From positions 1-54,661 of the forward strand of contig JABMRF010000057.1 in the NCBI GenBank assembly GCA_013202715.1: a stretch of DNA of 54,661 nt, read 5' to 3'. This document shows, in pieces, positions 31,542-39,570 of the stretch. Both the position numbers and the translations under genes were made by a program. This DNA comes from Candidatus Kuenenbacteria bacterium (lineage in GTDB: Bacteria; Patescibacteriota; Patescibacteriia; UBA11705; JABHMO01). Every line of letters starts with the position of its first letter. Within the stretch, counting starts at the first letter, position 1. The notes under the pieces were generated by a model, which made no database searches, was not told the DNA's origin, and saw nothing but the letters and a program-made list of their open reading frames with translations.

Positions 31542-32696
31542 ATGGAAAACAACTTTAATACAATCGTCGCGCATTATGATGAAATTGGTTTGAAAGGAAA
31601 AAACCAACAGTTTTTTGTTGGAAAATTGATTGAAAACATTAAAAATATTGGGAGTAACCTGAAAGTTAAAAGGGGAGAGGGGAAGATTGTAACTGAGGGC
31701 ACTTTTGAAAAGGAAATTATCGAGCGATTGCGGTTGATTCCGGGCATTGCTAATTTTGCCCCAGCGATTGCCTGCAAAACGGATTTGGAAAAAATAAAGC
31801 AGTCAGCTTTACAGATTGTTAATCATTACAAACCAAAGACATTCAAAATTGAAACTACAAGATCTTACAAGCCTTTTGAATTAAATTCACTTGAATTGAG
31901 TAGGGAAGTGGGCGCTTACGTTTTGGAAAACTATAAAGATAAGTTGAAAGTTGATGTTCATAATCCTGAACTGTTAGTTAAAGTTGAATTAGCAAAAGAA
32001 AAAACCTACATTCTTGGCAAAAAGGAGCAAGGGGTTGGGGGATTGCCGGTCGGCGCAACAGGAAAAGTGGTTTGTTTGGTTTCCGGCGGGATCGATAGTC
32101 CGGTTGCGGCTTTTGAAGTGATGAAGCGGGGCGCAAAAGTCATTTTTGTCCATTTTCATAATCAAACTATTAATAAAAAAGGAGTAGAGAATAAAATCAA
32201 AAATATTGTGCGACACTTAACGCAAGTGCAGGGAGAGTCGCGATTGTACATAATTCCGTTTGCTGATCTTCAAAAGCAGGTGATAACTAACATTCCAGCA
32301 GATTTGCGTATGATAGTTTATCGAAGGCTGATGTTCCAGATTGCGGAGCAAATTGCCAAAAAAGAAAACGCCAAGGCTCTGATCACCGGTGACAGTCTGG
32401 CTCAGGTTGCTTCTCAAACTCTTGAGAACATGGAAGTTATTTATAAAGCGACCGATATGCTCAAGTTGGCACCGTTAATTGGCATGAATAAAACAGAAAT
32501 TATCAGTGAGGCCGCTAAAATCGGAACTTATGATATTTCAATTGAGCCTTATGAAGATTGTTGTAGTCTGATGATTGCCAAGCATCCGGAAACTCGGGCG
32601 AATTTGGAGCAAGTTGAAAAGGTGGAGGAAAGTTTGAATGTGAATGATTTGGTGGATAATGCCATTGCCACGACTGAGGTATTAGTAATTAGGTAA
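31542..32696 (+). CDS. thiI: tRNA 4-thiouridine synthase ThiI
   Basis: A 384-aa enzyme that activates and thiolates U8 of tRNA. An N-terminal ferredoxin-like part and THUMP domain (to about residue 165) precede the PP-loop ATP site 'SGGIDSPVAA' (181-190). 'LITGDSLAQVASQTLENM' is a conserved ThiI stretch, and 'PYEDCCSLMIAKHPETR' carries the late conserved cysteines. There is no rhodanese domain, as in most non-enterobacterial ThiI, so a separate sulfurtransferase must supply sulfur; none is in the window. It could also serve thiamine biosynthesis. Confidence 0.93.
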   Translation: MENNFNTIVAHYDEIGLKGKNQQFFVGKLIENIKNIGSNLKVKRGEGKIVTEGTFEKEIIERLRLIPGIANFAPAIACKTDLEKIKQSALQIVNHYKPKTFKIETTRSYKPFELNSLELSREVGAYVLENYKDKLKVDVHNPELLVKVELAKEKTYILGKKEQGVGGLPVGATGKVVCLVSGGIDSPVAAFEVMKRGAKVIFVHFHNQTINKKGVENKIKNIVRHLTQVQGESRLYIIPFADLQKQVITNIPADLRMIVYRRLMFQIAEQIAKKENAKALITGDSLAQVASQTLENMEVIYKATDMLKLAPLIGMNKTEIISEAAKIGTYDISIEPYEDCCSLMIAKHPETRANLEQVEKVEESLNVNDLVDNAIATTEVLVIR

Positions 32697-32770
32697 TTAA
32701 GTAATTGGGTAATTTTGAAAATTGCTCAATTACGCGTAGCAAATTACCATGAATTACATTAATTACAGAA
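32683..32770. repeat. GTAATTNN octamer array with inverted arm
   Basis: From the thiI stop, GTAATTAG, GTAATTAA and GTAATTGG units repeat. After a short spacer the inverted units AATTACCATG, AATTACATT and AATTACAG follow. The layout matches the array before dnaX, with a different unit. Confidence 0.7.
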
Positions 32771-32774
32771 AAAT

Positions 32775-32966
32775 ATGCATTGTAAACAAAACGAAAACTT
32801 AAGTTCTTGCAAATGTACCTATCCGGGCTGTTCTCGTCAAGGGAAATGTTGTGAGTGTGTTCGTTATCATCGTGGAAGAGGTGAATTGACTGGTTGCATG
32901 TTTAGTCCTGAAGCTGAGCAGACCTATGATCGGTCGGTAGAGAACTTTATTAGGACTAATTCTTAG
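32775..32966 (+). CDS. DUF6485-like cysteine-rich small protein
   Basis: A 63-aa protein with seven cysteines. 'CKCTYPGCSRQGKCCECVRYHRGRGELTGC' (two parts) matches the Cys pattern of DUF6485 proteins as I recall it, which probably bind a metal such as zinc. The function is unknown. It follows thiI across an octamer-repeat gap. No SD is evident. Confidence 0.7.
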   Translation: MHCKQNENLSSCKCTYPGCSRQGKCCECVRYHRGRGELTGCMFSPEAEQTYDRSVENFIRTNS

Positions 32967-33360
32967 TTTAGGAGAGGGGTGGGGGAGACGTACTTCGGCT
33001 CCGCTTAACCGTAAAGTGAAGCATAAGGGAATTTAATACTTCAGCTCCGCCTGGCCGTCAAACGGTCCAGGCTAGTTTTAACAAAGGCCCCTGAACGGGC
33101 CTGTTGCGGTTTTAAAAAACAAAACAGCCTCGTTCACGAGGGTTTGTCAATCCTAGCCTGGGGTTTTGAACCCCAGGCGGGGAGGCGATTGTTTTCTGTG
33201 CCGGGAGGGTGAATTACAACCCTGGCTTTGTGTTATAGGGGAGTCGAATGTTAGAATACTAAGGCGGGGGAGTACTCTCTCTTCTTTTTTATTTATAATT
33301 TTGATTGTGTTTTTACATTTTTCATTTTGCATTTAAAAATTGCCCCCTGTGGATAACTTT
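32967..33360. repeat. gene-free region with several palindromes
   Basis: This ~400-bp stretch holds no gene. It has a 14-bp direct repeat TACTTCGGCTCCGC/TACTTCAGCTCCGC (32991-33004, 33037-33050), the palindromes AGGCCC/GGGCCT (33085-33102) and a perfect 10-bp stem GCCTGGGGTT/AACCCCAGGC (33156-33178). It resembles a graveyard of palindromic repeats, some of which may act as terminators. Confidence 0.55.
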
Positions 33361-33420
33361 TTGACCTAATACCCTATCGATAATATAATGCAAGTAGGAA
33401 TTATTCCCAATAGTATTATA
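33361..33420 (+). promoter_or_regulatory. promoter and operator dyad of the Fur-family gene
   Basis: TTGACC (33361-33366), a 17-bp spacer and TATAAT (33384-33389). The -10 box is the left end of a 37-bp dyad (33384-33420) centred on GGAAT-T-ATTCC, ending in ATTATA; 14 of 18 positions are symmetric. Fur/PerR-type boxes are AT-rich dyads of this kind, so autoregulation is likely. Confidence 0.65.
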
Positions 33421-33431
33421 TTTATAAACTT

Positions 33432-33833
33432 ATGCCACAGTTTCAATCAAAACCACGCACAACCAACCAGCGTCAAGTCATCTTTGATTATATCAAGACC
33501 ACTTCCCTATCGCATCCCACTGCCGAGGTGATTTTTGAGTCAGTTCGAAAAAAATTACCGCGGATCAGTTTTGGTACGGTTTATCGAAATCTTTTAGTGC
33601 TTGAGGATCAGGGTTTAATCATTCCCTTATATTACACAAAAGATCACGTTCGTTATGACGCAATCATGGAAAATCATTACCATTTTATATGCCAGCGGTG
33701 TGATAAAGTTGAAAATATTTCGATGGAAGAAATGCTTGAGCTCAATAAACAGATTGCAAAGCGTCATGAGTTGCAGATTGATTACCATCGGATCTACTTT
33801 TATGGTTTGTGTGGGGATTGTAAGAAAGTATAA
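33432..33833 (+). CDS. Fur/PerR-family metalloregulator
   Basis: A 133-aa protein of normal Fur length. The N-terminal winged helix 'TTNQRQVIFDYIKTTSLSHPTAEVIFESV' (two parts) and 'ISFGTVYRNLLVLEDQGLI' match Fur recognition helices. The metal site region 'RYDAIMENHYHFICQRCDKV' has the family's H-x-H-x-x-C-x-x-C, and 'GLCGDC' is the second Cys pair of the structural zinc. Which metal or peroxide it senses is not clear. It sits next to a 37-bp dyad, a likely self-operator. Metal and hydrogenase-maturation genes elsewhere in the window could be targets, but no matching sites were found there. Confidence 0.9.
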   Translation: MPQFQSKPRTTNQRQVIFDYIKTTSLSHPTAEVIFESVRKKLPRISFGTVYRNLLVLEDQGLIIPLYYTKDHVRYDAIMENHYHFICQRCDKVENISMEEMLELNKQIAKRHELQIDYHRIYFYGLCGDCKKV

Positions 33834-33907
33834 AAAAAAATGCACCTAACTTGTAGTGCTTTTTTTTATTTCCTATTATTTTCTGTTACGCGTTATGCGA
33901 TATGCGA

Positions 33908-34432
33908 CTAGTTACACGCAAAAGATCCTTCAATATTTTCAAAAGTATCTTCGTCTTTGCCCATATCATCTTTTGTCGATTGGAAAATCAAGCCAGCGGT
34001 AGCGTTGTCACAGTCTTTGGCGGTTATCCATCCCTTGTGTTTGACATCGCTGACTTCAAAGCTGTACTCCACTCTGGTTTTCTTTTCGTCCACCTTTTTG
34101 AATTTAATTTCTACGTCGTGTTTTTTTTGATAAGTATCTTTATAATAATCTTTTATAATGTTCAGCATTTTTAGTTTTTCCAATGATTCAGTTGTCCATT
34201 TGACCAAAACTAAACCACTTTCGTTCGTCCCTTTTTTTTCACAAACAACAAAGTATTCGTTTTCTAAAACCTGTTTATCTTCGGTGATTTCCCAGCCTCC
34301 CGGACAATCAAAACGAATCCCCGCTTTGGAAAAGGTGGTTCCTTTTTCTTGCGTCATTTGTTCAGTCGTGCAGGCGGTGAGCGATATACTGACGAATAGA
34401 ACAAAGATGAGAGTTGAAAGTTTCTTGAACAT
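33908..34432 (-). CDS. predicted lipoprotein, unknown function
   Basis: A 174-aa protein. 'MFKKLSTLIFVLFVSISLTACTTEQ' (two parts) is a classic lipoprotein signal with lipobox LTAC. The mature part starts with a disordered segment, then 'AGIRFDCPGGWEITEDKQ', like small PsbP-type surface domains and similar in style to the lipoprotein at 4332. It lies 5 bp after the stop of the half-MFS gene, so the three genes 35286-33908 form an operon. The start at 34432 was chosen for the signal peptide; codons upstream overlap the MFS gene. Confidence 0.75.
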   Translation of the reverse strand: MFKKLSTLIFVLFVSISLTACTTEQMTQEKGTTFSKAGIRFDCPGGWEITEDKQVLENEYFVVCEKKGTNESGLVLVKWTTESLEKLKMLNIIKDYYKDTYQKKHDVEIKFKKVDEKKTRVEYSFEVSDVKHKGWITAKDCDNATAGLIFQSTKDDMGKDEDTFENIEGSFACN

Positions 34433-34437
34433 ATATG

Positions 34438-35001
34438 TTACAAAAGTTTTTTCGGTAATAAATAAATATAGAGTGCGCTGAGCAGGCTCAAAACGCCCAT
34501 TATTACAAATAAAATAGTAAATCCGAACATTGTAACGACTATTCCGCCAATAATTGCCCCAGCTGCAGTTGAAAAATACATCAAGGCTTCCCACGCGCCC
34601 CATTCACGGCCGAATTTGTTTTTATCCAAATGTCTAGAATAAAGGGCGTCAAAGGCAGGTGAATAAATCGCTTCACCAATTCCAATTATTACTTGAACCA
34701 ATAAAAGTGTCCACATGGTATGAACTTGAGTGAGAAGTAGAAATCCGATCCCGATCAACCCATAACCAATTACAACAATTGTCTTTCCTTCTTTGATTTT
34801 GTCCGCATATTTCCCGGAAATTAAAACGGTTACACCGGCTGCTGCAGCAAACATGGCGCCGGCTAAACTGGCATCCAGAAGGTCTCCACCGATTTCCTCA
34901 ACGAACAGAGCATAAATCGGGCCGAGCATAGCGCCGGCTAGGAGAAGCATGCCGTTTGTAGTCAAAAGAATTCGAAGCGCTTTGTTGAAAATTTTTTTCA
35001 T
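34438..35001 (-). CDS. half-length MFS transporter-like protein
   Basis: A 187-aa protein with six predicted transmembrane helices, half of a normal 12-helix major facilitator. The loop between helices 2 and 3 reads 'GKYADKIKEGKTIVVIGY', the family's G-x-x-x-D-R/K motif. It ends cleanly with a stop at the helix-6 end, and no second half is found in other frames downstream. It may work as a dimer, or be a truncation kept in an operon with two lipoproteins. The substrate is unknown. Confidence 0.75.
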   Translation of the reverse strand: MKKIFNKALRILLTTNGMLLLAGAMLGPIYALFVEEIGGDLLDASLAGAMFAAAAGVTVLISGKYADKIKEGKTIVVIGYGLIGIGFLLLTQVHTMWTLLLVQVIIGIGEAIYSPAFDALYSRHLDKNKFGREWGAWEALMYFSTAAGAIIGGIVVTMFGFTILFVIMGVLSLLSALYIYLLPKKLL

Positions 35002-35004
35002 AAA

Positions 35005-35286
35005 TTATTTTTCCTGACATTTATTTTGAGAACATTCACAGGGACTCGGATCACAAAGGCAATCTTTCATCTTGCCGTCATTTGCTTGCCACCAGTCGTG
35101 GTTAACGCATTCGCTCTCACTGCTCGCTGAACAGTCACAAAGCGCGCATTCTGCGCTCGTTTCACATGAATATTGTTCGCCGACTTGAGCAAGCTCATCC
35201 GGATTTGCCGGAGTTGCATTTGTGCAAGCGGTTAGAGTGAAGATGGTCAGTAAAATTAAAAATGAGAATAGGGAATTTTTTAGCAT
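35005..35286 (-). CDS. cysteine-rich lipoprotein
   Basis: A 93-aa protein with a lipoprotein signal ending 'IFTLTAC' and a mature part with 11 further Cys in C-x-x-C-type spacing ('CALCDCSA', 'CLCDPSPCECSQNKC'). Outside the membrane these probably form disulfides or bind metal. The stop is 3 bp before the MFS-like gene start, so coupling is likely. It lies ~100 bp downstream of hydG on the same strand; no clear terminator separates them. Confidence 0.7.
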   Translation of the reverse strand: MLKNSLFSFLILLTIFTLTACTNATPANPDELAQVGEQYSCETSAECALCDCSASSESECVNHDWWQANDGKMKDCLCDPSPCECSQNKCQEK

Positions 35287-35388
35287 AAGAAAAAGATAAA
35301 TTTTTCAGAGTCCTCTCTCCCCATTTTACCATTTTTTGAACCAAAAATATAGCCGGGAAGTAGAATTCTTTCAAAAAAGCCTCTCATT

Positions 35389-36765
35389 TTAAAAATAAAT
35401 ATCTCTGCTTCCCTGTTCAATTTCTTTTAGTTTCTGTTTTGTTTTTTGAAGCGTGTCCTTGTCGGTGATGTTTACCAAGGATTGATCAATGACTTTTTGG
35501 CCTTGTTTTTTGTTTTTTTCTGAAGCAAAGTCTTCAAGATACTCTTTGAAAGTCAGAAGTCCATTGGCGCGACAAAGGTGATGTATCTTCCCTGGCTTAG
35601 CCAAATCCATGAAATTTTTCCCAGTTCTTCCTTTACGATAACAGGCTGTACAAAAACTTGGCAAAAGTCCTTGATTCAAAACGGTATTGATTACTTCATC
35701 AACCTGTCTGTTGTCAGCGACTGAAAACTGGGTTGCATTTTTTTCTTTGCCATATCCGCCTGGTGAGGTTCGTGAAGCAGCGCTTGTTTGAGAAATCCCA
35801 ATTTTAAAAGCTTTTTCTCTGGTTTCAGCACTTTCACGAGTTGAAATTATCATGCCTGTATAGGGTACTGCCAATCGAAGAATGGCAATTATTTTCAACA
35901 ATTCATCTTCACTAACATAATGAGGTAAATCAAGCTCAACACTTTCGGCCGGTTGCCAACGTGGAACAGAAAAAGTGTGAGGACCAATTTGGTGTTTTTT
36001 TTCTAGGTAGTGGGCATGTGAAATCAAGGACAAAACTTCGAATTTATAGTCATATAGTCCGAAAAGTACGCCAAGTCCAATATCATCAATCCCCGCTTCA
36101 AAGGCGTTGTCATGAGCTAGGAGTTGTCTTTCGAAGGAAGCTTTTGGACCTGAATGTAGCTTTTCGTAAGTTGGTTTGTGATATGTTTCTTGAAAAAGCT
36201 GATATGTACCAATATTGGCAGCCTTTAGTTTTTGATAGTCTTCAACATTTGTAGCGGCAATGTTCACATTTAGGCGACGAATTTCACCCTTATCAGTCTT
36301 GGTCTGGTAGATTGTTTTGATAACATCTGTAATGTAATCAATAGGTGTATTTTGAGGATCTTCACCAAATTCCAAAAGTAGTCTTTTGTGTCCCATGTTG
36401 ATGAGTATTTTTGTTTGTTCTTCAACTTCCTCTAGGGTTAATTTTTTTCTCTTGGTTGGATTTGAATTATGAAAACCACAGTATTTACAGTCATTAACAC
36501 AAAAACTTGAAACATAAAGTGGGGCAAAAAAAACTAATCTTTCACCATAGATTTCCATTTTTATTTGAGCTGCAGCTTGAAAGATCTTTCCTACTAAATC
36601 TGCATCATCTGTATTCAAAAGGTAACCAATATCTTCAAGTTCCAAACCTCTTTTTTGGGTTGCTTTTTTTATTATATTCAAAATTATCTCAGGCGTTGGT
36701 TTGCTGGTTTTTTCTATTATTGAACAAATTTTTTGTTCATTGATAATTTTACTTATTTTTTCCAT
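35389..36765 (-). CDS. hydG: [FeFe]-hydrogenase maturase HydG
   Basis: A 458-aa radical-SAM enzyme. 'CVNDCKYC' gives the SAM cluster C-x3-C-x2-C (Cys89, 93, 96). The C-terminal 'FCTACYRKG...HHLC' gives C-x2-C-x22-C (Cys372, 375, 398), which binds the second cluster and is the feature that separates HydG from its relative ThiH. HydG cleaves tyrosine into p-cresol, CO and cyanide and builds the Fe(CO)(CN) unit of the H-cluster. Length is typical. The start overlaps the end of the HypC-HydE gene by 17 bp, so the two are translationally linked. HydF and the hydrogenase itself are not in the window. Confidence 0.93.
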   Translation of the reverse strand: MEKISKIINEQKICSIIEKTSKPTPEIILNIIKKATQKRGLELEDIGYLLNTDDADLVGKIFQAAAQIKMEIYGERLVFFAPLYVSSFCVNDCKYCGFHNSNPTKRKKLTLEEVEEQTKILINMGHKRLLLEFGEDPQNTPIDYITDVIKTIYQTKTDKGEIRRLNVNIAATNVEDYQKLKAANIGTYQLFQETYHKPTYEKLHSGPKASFERQLLAHDNAFEAGIDDIGLGVLFGLYDYKFEVLSLISHAHYLEKKHQIGPHTFSVPRWQPAESVELDLPHYVSEDELLKIIAILRLAVPYTGMIISTRESAETREKAFKIGISQTSAASRTSPGGYGKEKNATQFSVADNRQVDEVINTVLNQGLLPSFCTACYRKGRTGKNFMDLAKPGKIHHLCRANGLLTFKEYLEDFASEKNKKQGQKVIDQSLVNITDKDTLQKTKQKLKEIEQGSRDIYF

Positions 36766-38065
36766 GTTGGCGATTATGCTTTTTTATACTGAGCTCAACC
36801 GGAGCTCTGCCTAGCGAATAGAGAAGATCTGTGGTTTGTTTAATATTGTTTATGGCTGTTTTGTTGGTGTCCGGTCTGTTTGGATATAGATGGTACTGTT
36901 TTTTGTAATGAGTGGGCGTGGTATTGATCATAAGTGAATTTCCACCGGCCAAAAGCCCTTTCTTTTTGGCATCTTTATCAAGAGCTTCAAAAGCTGAGGT
37001 TATCAAGATGTTACAATCTTTATCAATTAACCTTATTGTCGCAATAGTTTTTAGCATCAATTCTGTTGTAACTAATTTTTGTTTAGCTAGTGGAGTGCTC
37101 GGTGTTGGAATCAATGGTCCAAATGAATACATGTCAGGTTGAAATGATTTTGCCAGTAAAATATTATTAACAATATCTTGCTTTGTTTCTCCCGGCAGGC
37201 CAAGCAAAAATCCAGTGGCAATAATGTAGCCAAATTCCCTGAGATCTTTGATCAATTTGAGTCGGTCGCTTAGAGATGATTCAGGTTTCAATTTATGAAA
37301 GATATTTTTATTGGAAGTTTCAAATCGGAGTAGAACAGCTCTGGCTCCTGCCTGGTAAAGTTTTTTATAAGTTTTTGGGCTACGCTCACCAATACTTAAA
37401 AAGATTAATATATTTAATTTTCTCAATTCCTTAACAATTTTTATTAGCTTTTCTTCGGTGTACCAGTGGTCTTCGCCAGATTGTAGTACTAGAGCTTTGA
37501 ATCCTAGTGCAACTGAAGATTTGGCAAGTTTTATAATTTCGTCAATGCTCAGTCGATATCTTGAAACATTTTGACTTTTTCTAATGCCACAATAGTGACA
37601 GTCATGTTGGCAGTAATTTGAAAATTCAATTATTCCGTGGACACAACTTGAGTTTTGGTGAATTTTTTGACGTATATTGTTAGCTGTTTCCAATATTAAT
37701 TTAATGTTTTGTTTGGATTTTGTATTCAAAAGAGTCAAAAGATTTTTTTGAGAAAGTTTTTGGTTCAAATTAACTTTTTGTAAAATTTGTAAAATTTGTT
37801 GGGAGACATTTTTTGGTTGTTTGATTTTTGAAAGAGTACCATCAACCTGCTTTAGTTTGAAAAAATGTTCTTCCCAGAATTCCAAAAGTTCTTTGGCTTC
37901 CTCTTTGGGAATTTTACTGACCACAATACCTCCCTGGGCATAAACATAATCACCAGTTTTGGCTGTAATAAAATTATTTAAGGCAGTACGATGTTCGCCA
38001 AAATAATCAATAATAGCGATTTTATTTTTTGTTTTTATAATTTTTCCAGGGATGGCATAGCACAT
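36749..38065 (-). CDS. HypC-HydE fusion, hydrogenase maturation
   Basis: A 438-aa protein. Residues 1-78 are a HypC/HupF-like domain: it starts 'MCYAIPGKI', with the conserved Cys2 that in [NiFe] systems carries the Fe(CN)2CO group, and has the family's short barrel ('ALNNFITAKTGDYVYAQGGIVVS'; split as ALNNFITAKTGDY / VYAQGGIVVS). From about residue 83 comes HydE: 'IIEFSNYCQHDCHYCGIRKS' holds the radical-SAM Cys152, 156 and 159, with 'LQSGEDHW' and 'LGLPGETKQD' later. HydE works with HydG and HydF to build the H-cluster of [FeFe] hydrogenases. Joining a [NiFe] chaperone domain to it is unusual. The frame is continuous, so the fusion is in the DNA and not an annotation artefact. Confidence 0.9.
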   Translation of the reverse strand: MCYAIPGKIIKTKNKIAIIDYFGEHRTALNNFITAKTGDYVYAQGGIVVSKIPKEEAKELLEFWEEHFFKLKQVDGTLSKIKQPKNVSQQILQILQKVNLNQKLSQKNLLTLLNTKSKQNIKLILETANNIRQKIHQNSSCVHGIIEFSNYCQHDCHYCGIRKSQNVSRYRLSIDEIIKLAKSSVALGFKALVLQSGEDHWYTEEKLIKIVKELRKLNILIFLSIGERSPKTYKKLYQAGARAVLLRFETSNKNIFHKLKPESSLSDRLKLIKDLREFGYIIATGFLLGLPGETKQDIVNNILLAKSFQPDMYSFGPLIPTPSTPLAKQKLVTTELMLKTIATIRLIDKDCNILITSAFEALDKDAKKKGLLAGGNSLMINTTPTHYKKQYHLYPNRPDTNKTAINNIKQTTDLLYSLGRAPVELSIKKHNRQHGKNK

Positions 38066-38225
38066 AAAATTGAAATTCTTCTATATTATAACAAAATTTG
38101 AAAAATAAGATAGAGTGTTCAGATAATGCTGAAATTACCGCTTAAATTAGAATCAAACAGACAAAAATCACCACTTCATTGGCGGTGTTTTTTTTGTAAA
38201 TTGAGACTTAATAGTGAGATTATTC

Positions 38226-38254
38226 TTGACATAGTGAAATATTCATGATATTAT
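38226..38254 (+). promoter_or_regulatory. promoter of the 38300-39186 gene cluster
   Basis: TTGACA (38226-38231), a 17-bp spacer and TATTAT (38249-38254). Confidence 0.8.
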
Positions 38255-38299
38255 TCAGTATTGAGTGAAATTTTGGATCAGATCTTATCATAGGAGAAA

Positions 38300-38563
38300 A
38301 TGATGGTAAAACGTAATAGAGGATCAATTTTTCAACTTGAGTTGAGCAAAATCGCGCTTGGGTTGGTTCTTGCCATTGGCCTACTCTATCCGCTCGGTTC
38401 ATTCTGGTACATTGGCGTCATACTCGGCGCCGTGATCTGCGGATGGGGTGCAAGAGAGGGCTGGGTAATGATGAAAACACACAAGCCTGTGGCAATGCAC
38501 AAGAGTGGGATTACTGTCCTTCTCGTTTGTGCGGCCAATGCGATCAAGTTCTCTTTCTTTTAG
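38300..38563 (+). CDS. small membrane protein, unknown function
   Basis: An 87-aa protein with two hydrophobic segments (about 16-50, which could be two helices) and another near the C-terminus. Positive residues at both ends suggest cytoplasmic termini. I do not recognise it. An AGGAGA SD precedes two adjacent ATGs (38300 and 38303). It is first of three small SD-led genes ending at a terminator at 39218. Confidence 0.55.
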   Translation: MMVKRNRGSIFQLELSKIALGLVLAIGLLYPLGSFWYIGVILGAVICGWGAREGWVMMKTHKPVAMHKSGITVLLVCAANAIKFSFF

Positions 38564-38627
38564 CCTTTCGGGATTGTAGTCTCTATGTTAGCTTTGTTCC
38601 TGGCAAATCAGTCAAAGGAGGCTCACT

Positions 38628-38903
38628 ATGCCCAACATTGAAATGTATGGTTTCAGTGAGGAGAAGGCTGCTGAAGTAGCCAACAGAATTCAGTATCTTT
38701 TTGAAGGAAAATCGTATACTGATGATTATGTTACAACGGCCGTCTGGTCTGATGTAACTGATCATGAGAATGAGGCCCAGCCTTTTCTGCGCTTGGTCAC
38801 GACCAGGAGCATGTACCTCTTTGACATGATCAAGGAGCTTCGCAAGCTTGGGTTCGATATCGAAGTCATGATTCTGAATCGTTTCATTCCCAAAGAGAAA
38901 TAA
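38628..38903 (+). CDS. small protein, possibly tautomerase-like
   Basis: A 91-aa protein. 'MPNIEMYGFSEEKAAEVANRI' has the MP-x-I start and first helix of the 4-oxalocrotonate tautomerase superfamily, where Pro2 is the catalytic base. 'VTTAVWSDVTDHENEAQPFLRLV' (in two parts) could be the second strand pair. The similarity is short and may be fortuitous. An AAAGGAGG SD lies 7 bp before the ATG. Second gene of the cluster. Confidence 0.5.
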   Translation: MPNIEMYGFSEEKAAEVANRIQYLFEGKSYTDDYVTTAVWSDVTDHENEAQPFLRLVTTRSMYLFDMIKELRKLGFDIEVMILNRFIPKEK

Positions 38904-38940
38904 CTGTTAATCAATTTAACACTCAAAAAAGGAGTACTGC

Positions 38941-39186
38941 ATGCTAGTAACGGTCATTGATTTCATTGATGAAGGTTGGCTTGTCTGGGTTATTTCTGCT
39001 GTGATCTCCCTCGTGTTGATGATAATTTTCGGAGTTACGTGGGAAAGTAGCGGAAGCATTGACGAGGAAAGAAAAACGTTTTTGATTGTTTTTAGCAAGT
39101 TTTTTGCCATTATGCTTGGAGCGTCCGGAAGTTTGTTTGTTGTGTCTGCCATCATAAACATCATCAGAGCCATCATCAGCGGCTAG
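38941..39186 (+). CDS. small membrane protein, unknown function
   Basis: An 81-aa protein with two transmembrane helices (about residues 12-32 and 48-75) joined by an acidic loop 'SSGSIDEERKTF'. No family recognised. Strong AAAGGAG SD; last gene before the terminator at 39218. Confidence 0.55.
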   Translation: MLVTVIDFIDEGWLVWVISAVISLVLMIIFGVTWESSGSIDEERKTFLIVFSKFFAIMLGASGSLFVVSAIINIIRAIISG

Positions 39187-39217
39187 CTACTATACATCTG
39201 TAGCAGTGAATTCATGA

Positions 39218-39252
39218 GCCTAATGCGAACGTTTGCATTGGGCCTTTTTTTT
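39218..39252 (+). terminator. rho-independent terminator
   Basis: GCCTAATGC (39218-39226) with GCATTGGGC (39235-39243), then eight T residues. Confidence 0.85.
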
Positions 39253-39267
39253 AGATGAATCAAGGGA

Positions 39268-39561
39268 TTATTTTTTTGGTTTAATAAATACGTAAACAGC
39301 TTCTTGTTTTTCTGTTAATCCTTCAACGTCAACCAGTTTAACTTCAATCTCAACTTGATCTTTGTATCTATCAACATACTCCTTGATAACGTCGTCTTTC
39401 GTGCGGGTCGGGACGTTAACAAAACGGGCATCTTTTCCGAATTTGGTAGTAGTAAGTGACACTTGGCCAGCAAAAGTAAAACCTTCTGCTTCCAGTTCCT
39501 TCTTTTTTATTTCAAAAGGAGAGTCTTTTGACCAAGGCATTTTTTCGAATTCATTTTTCAT
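39268..39561 (-). CDS. small soluble protein, unknown function
   Basis: A 97-aa protein with a helical N-terminus ('FEIKKKELEAEGFTF') and strand-like C-terminal half ending in 'YVFIKPKK'. No motif or family recognised. It lies 9 bp after the next minus-strand gene, so the two probably form an operon. No SD. Confidence 0.55.
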   Translation of the reverse strand: MKNEFEKMPWSKDSPFEIKKKELEAEGFTFAGQVSLTTTKFGKDARFVNVPTRTKDDVIKEYVDRYKDQVEIEVKLVDVEGLTEKQEAVYVFIKPKK

Positions 39562-39570
39562 AAGGTTGTT

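Noticed and set aside
34433..34603. N-terminal extension of the lipoprotein at 33908-34432
   Set aside because: The extra 57 codons overlap the MFS-like gene, and the signal peptide starts at 34432.
38100..38220. HydF or hydrogenase subunit next to hydG/hydE
   Set aside because: No reading frame with HydF or H-cluster cysteine motifs occurs anywhere in the window; the upstream gap holds only a weak hairpin and promoter-like sequences.
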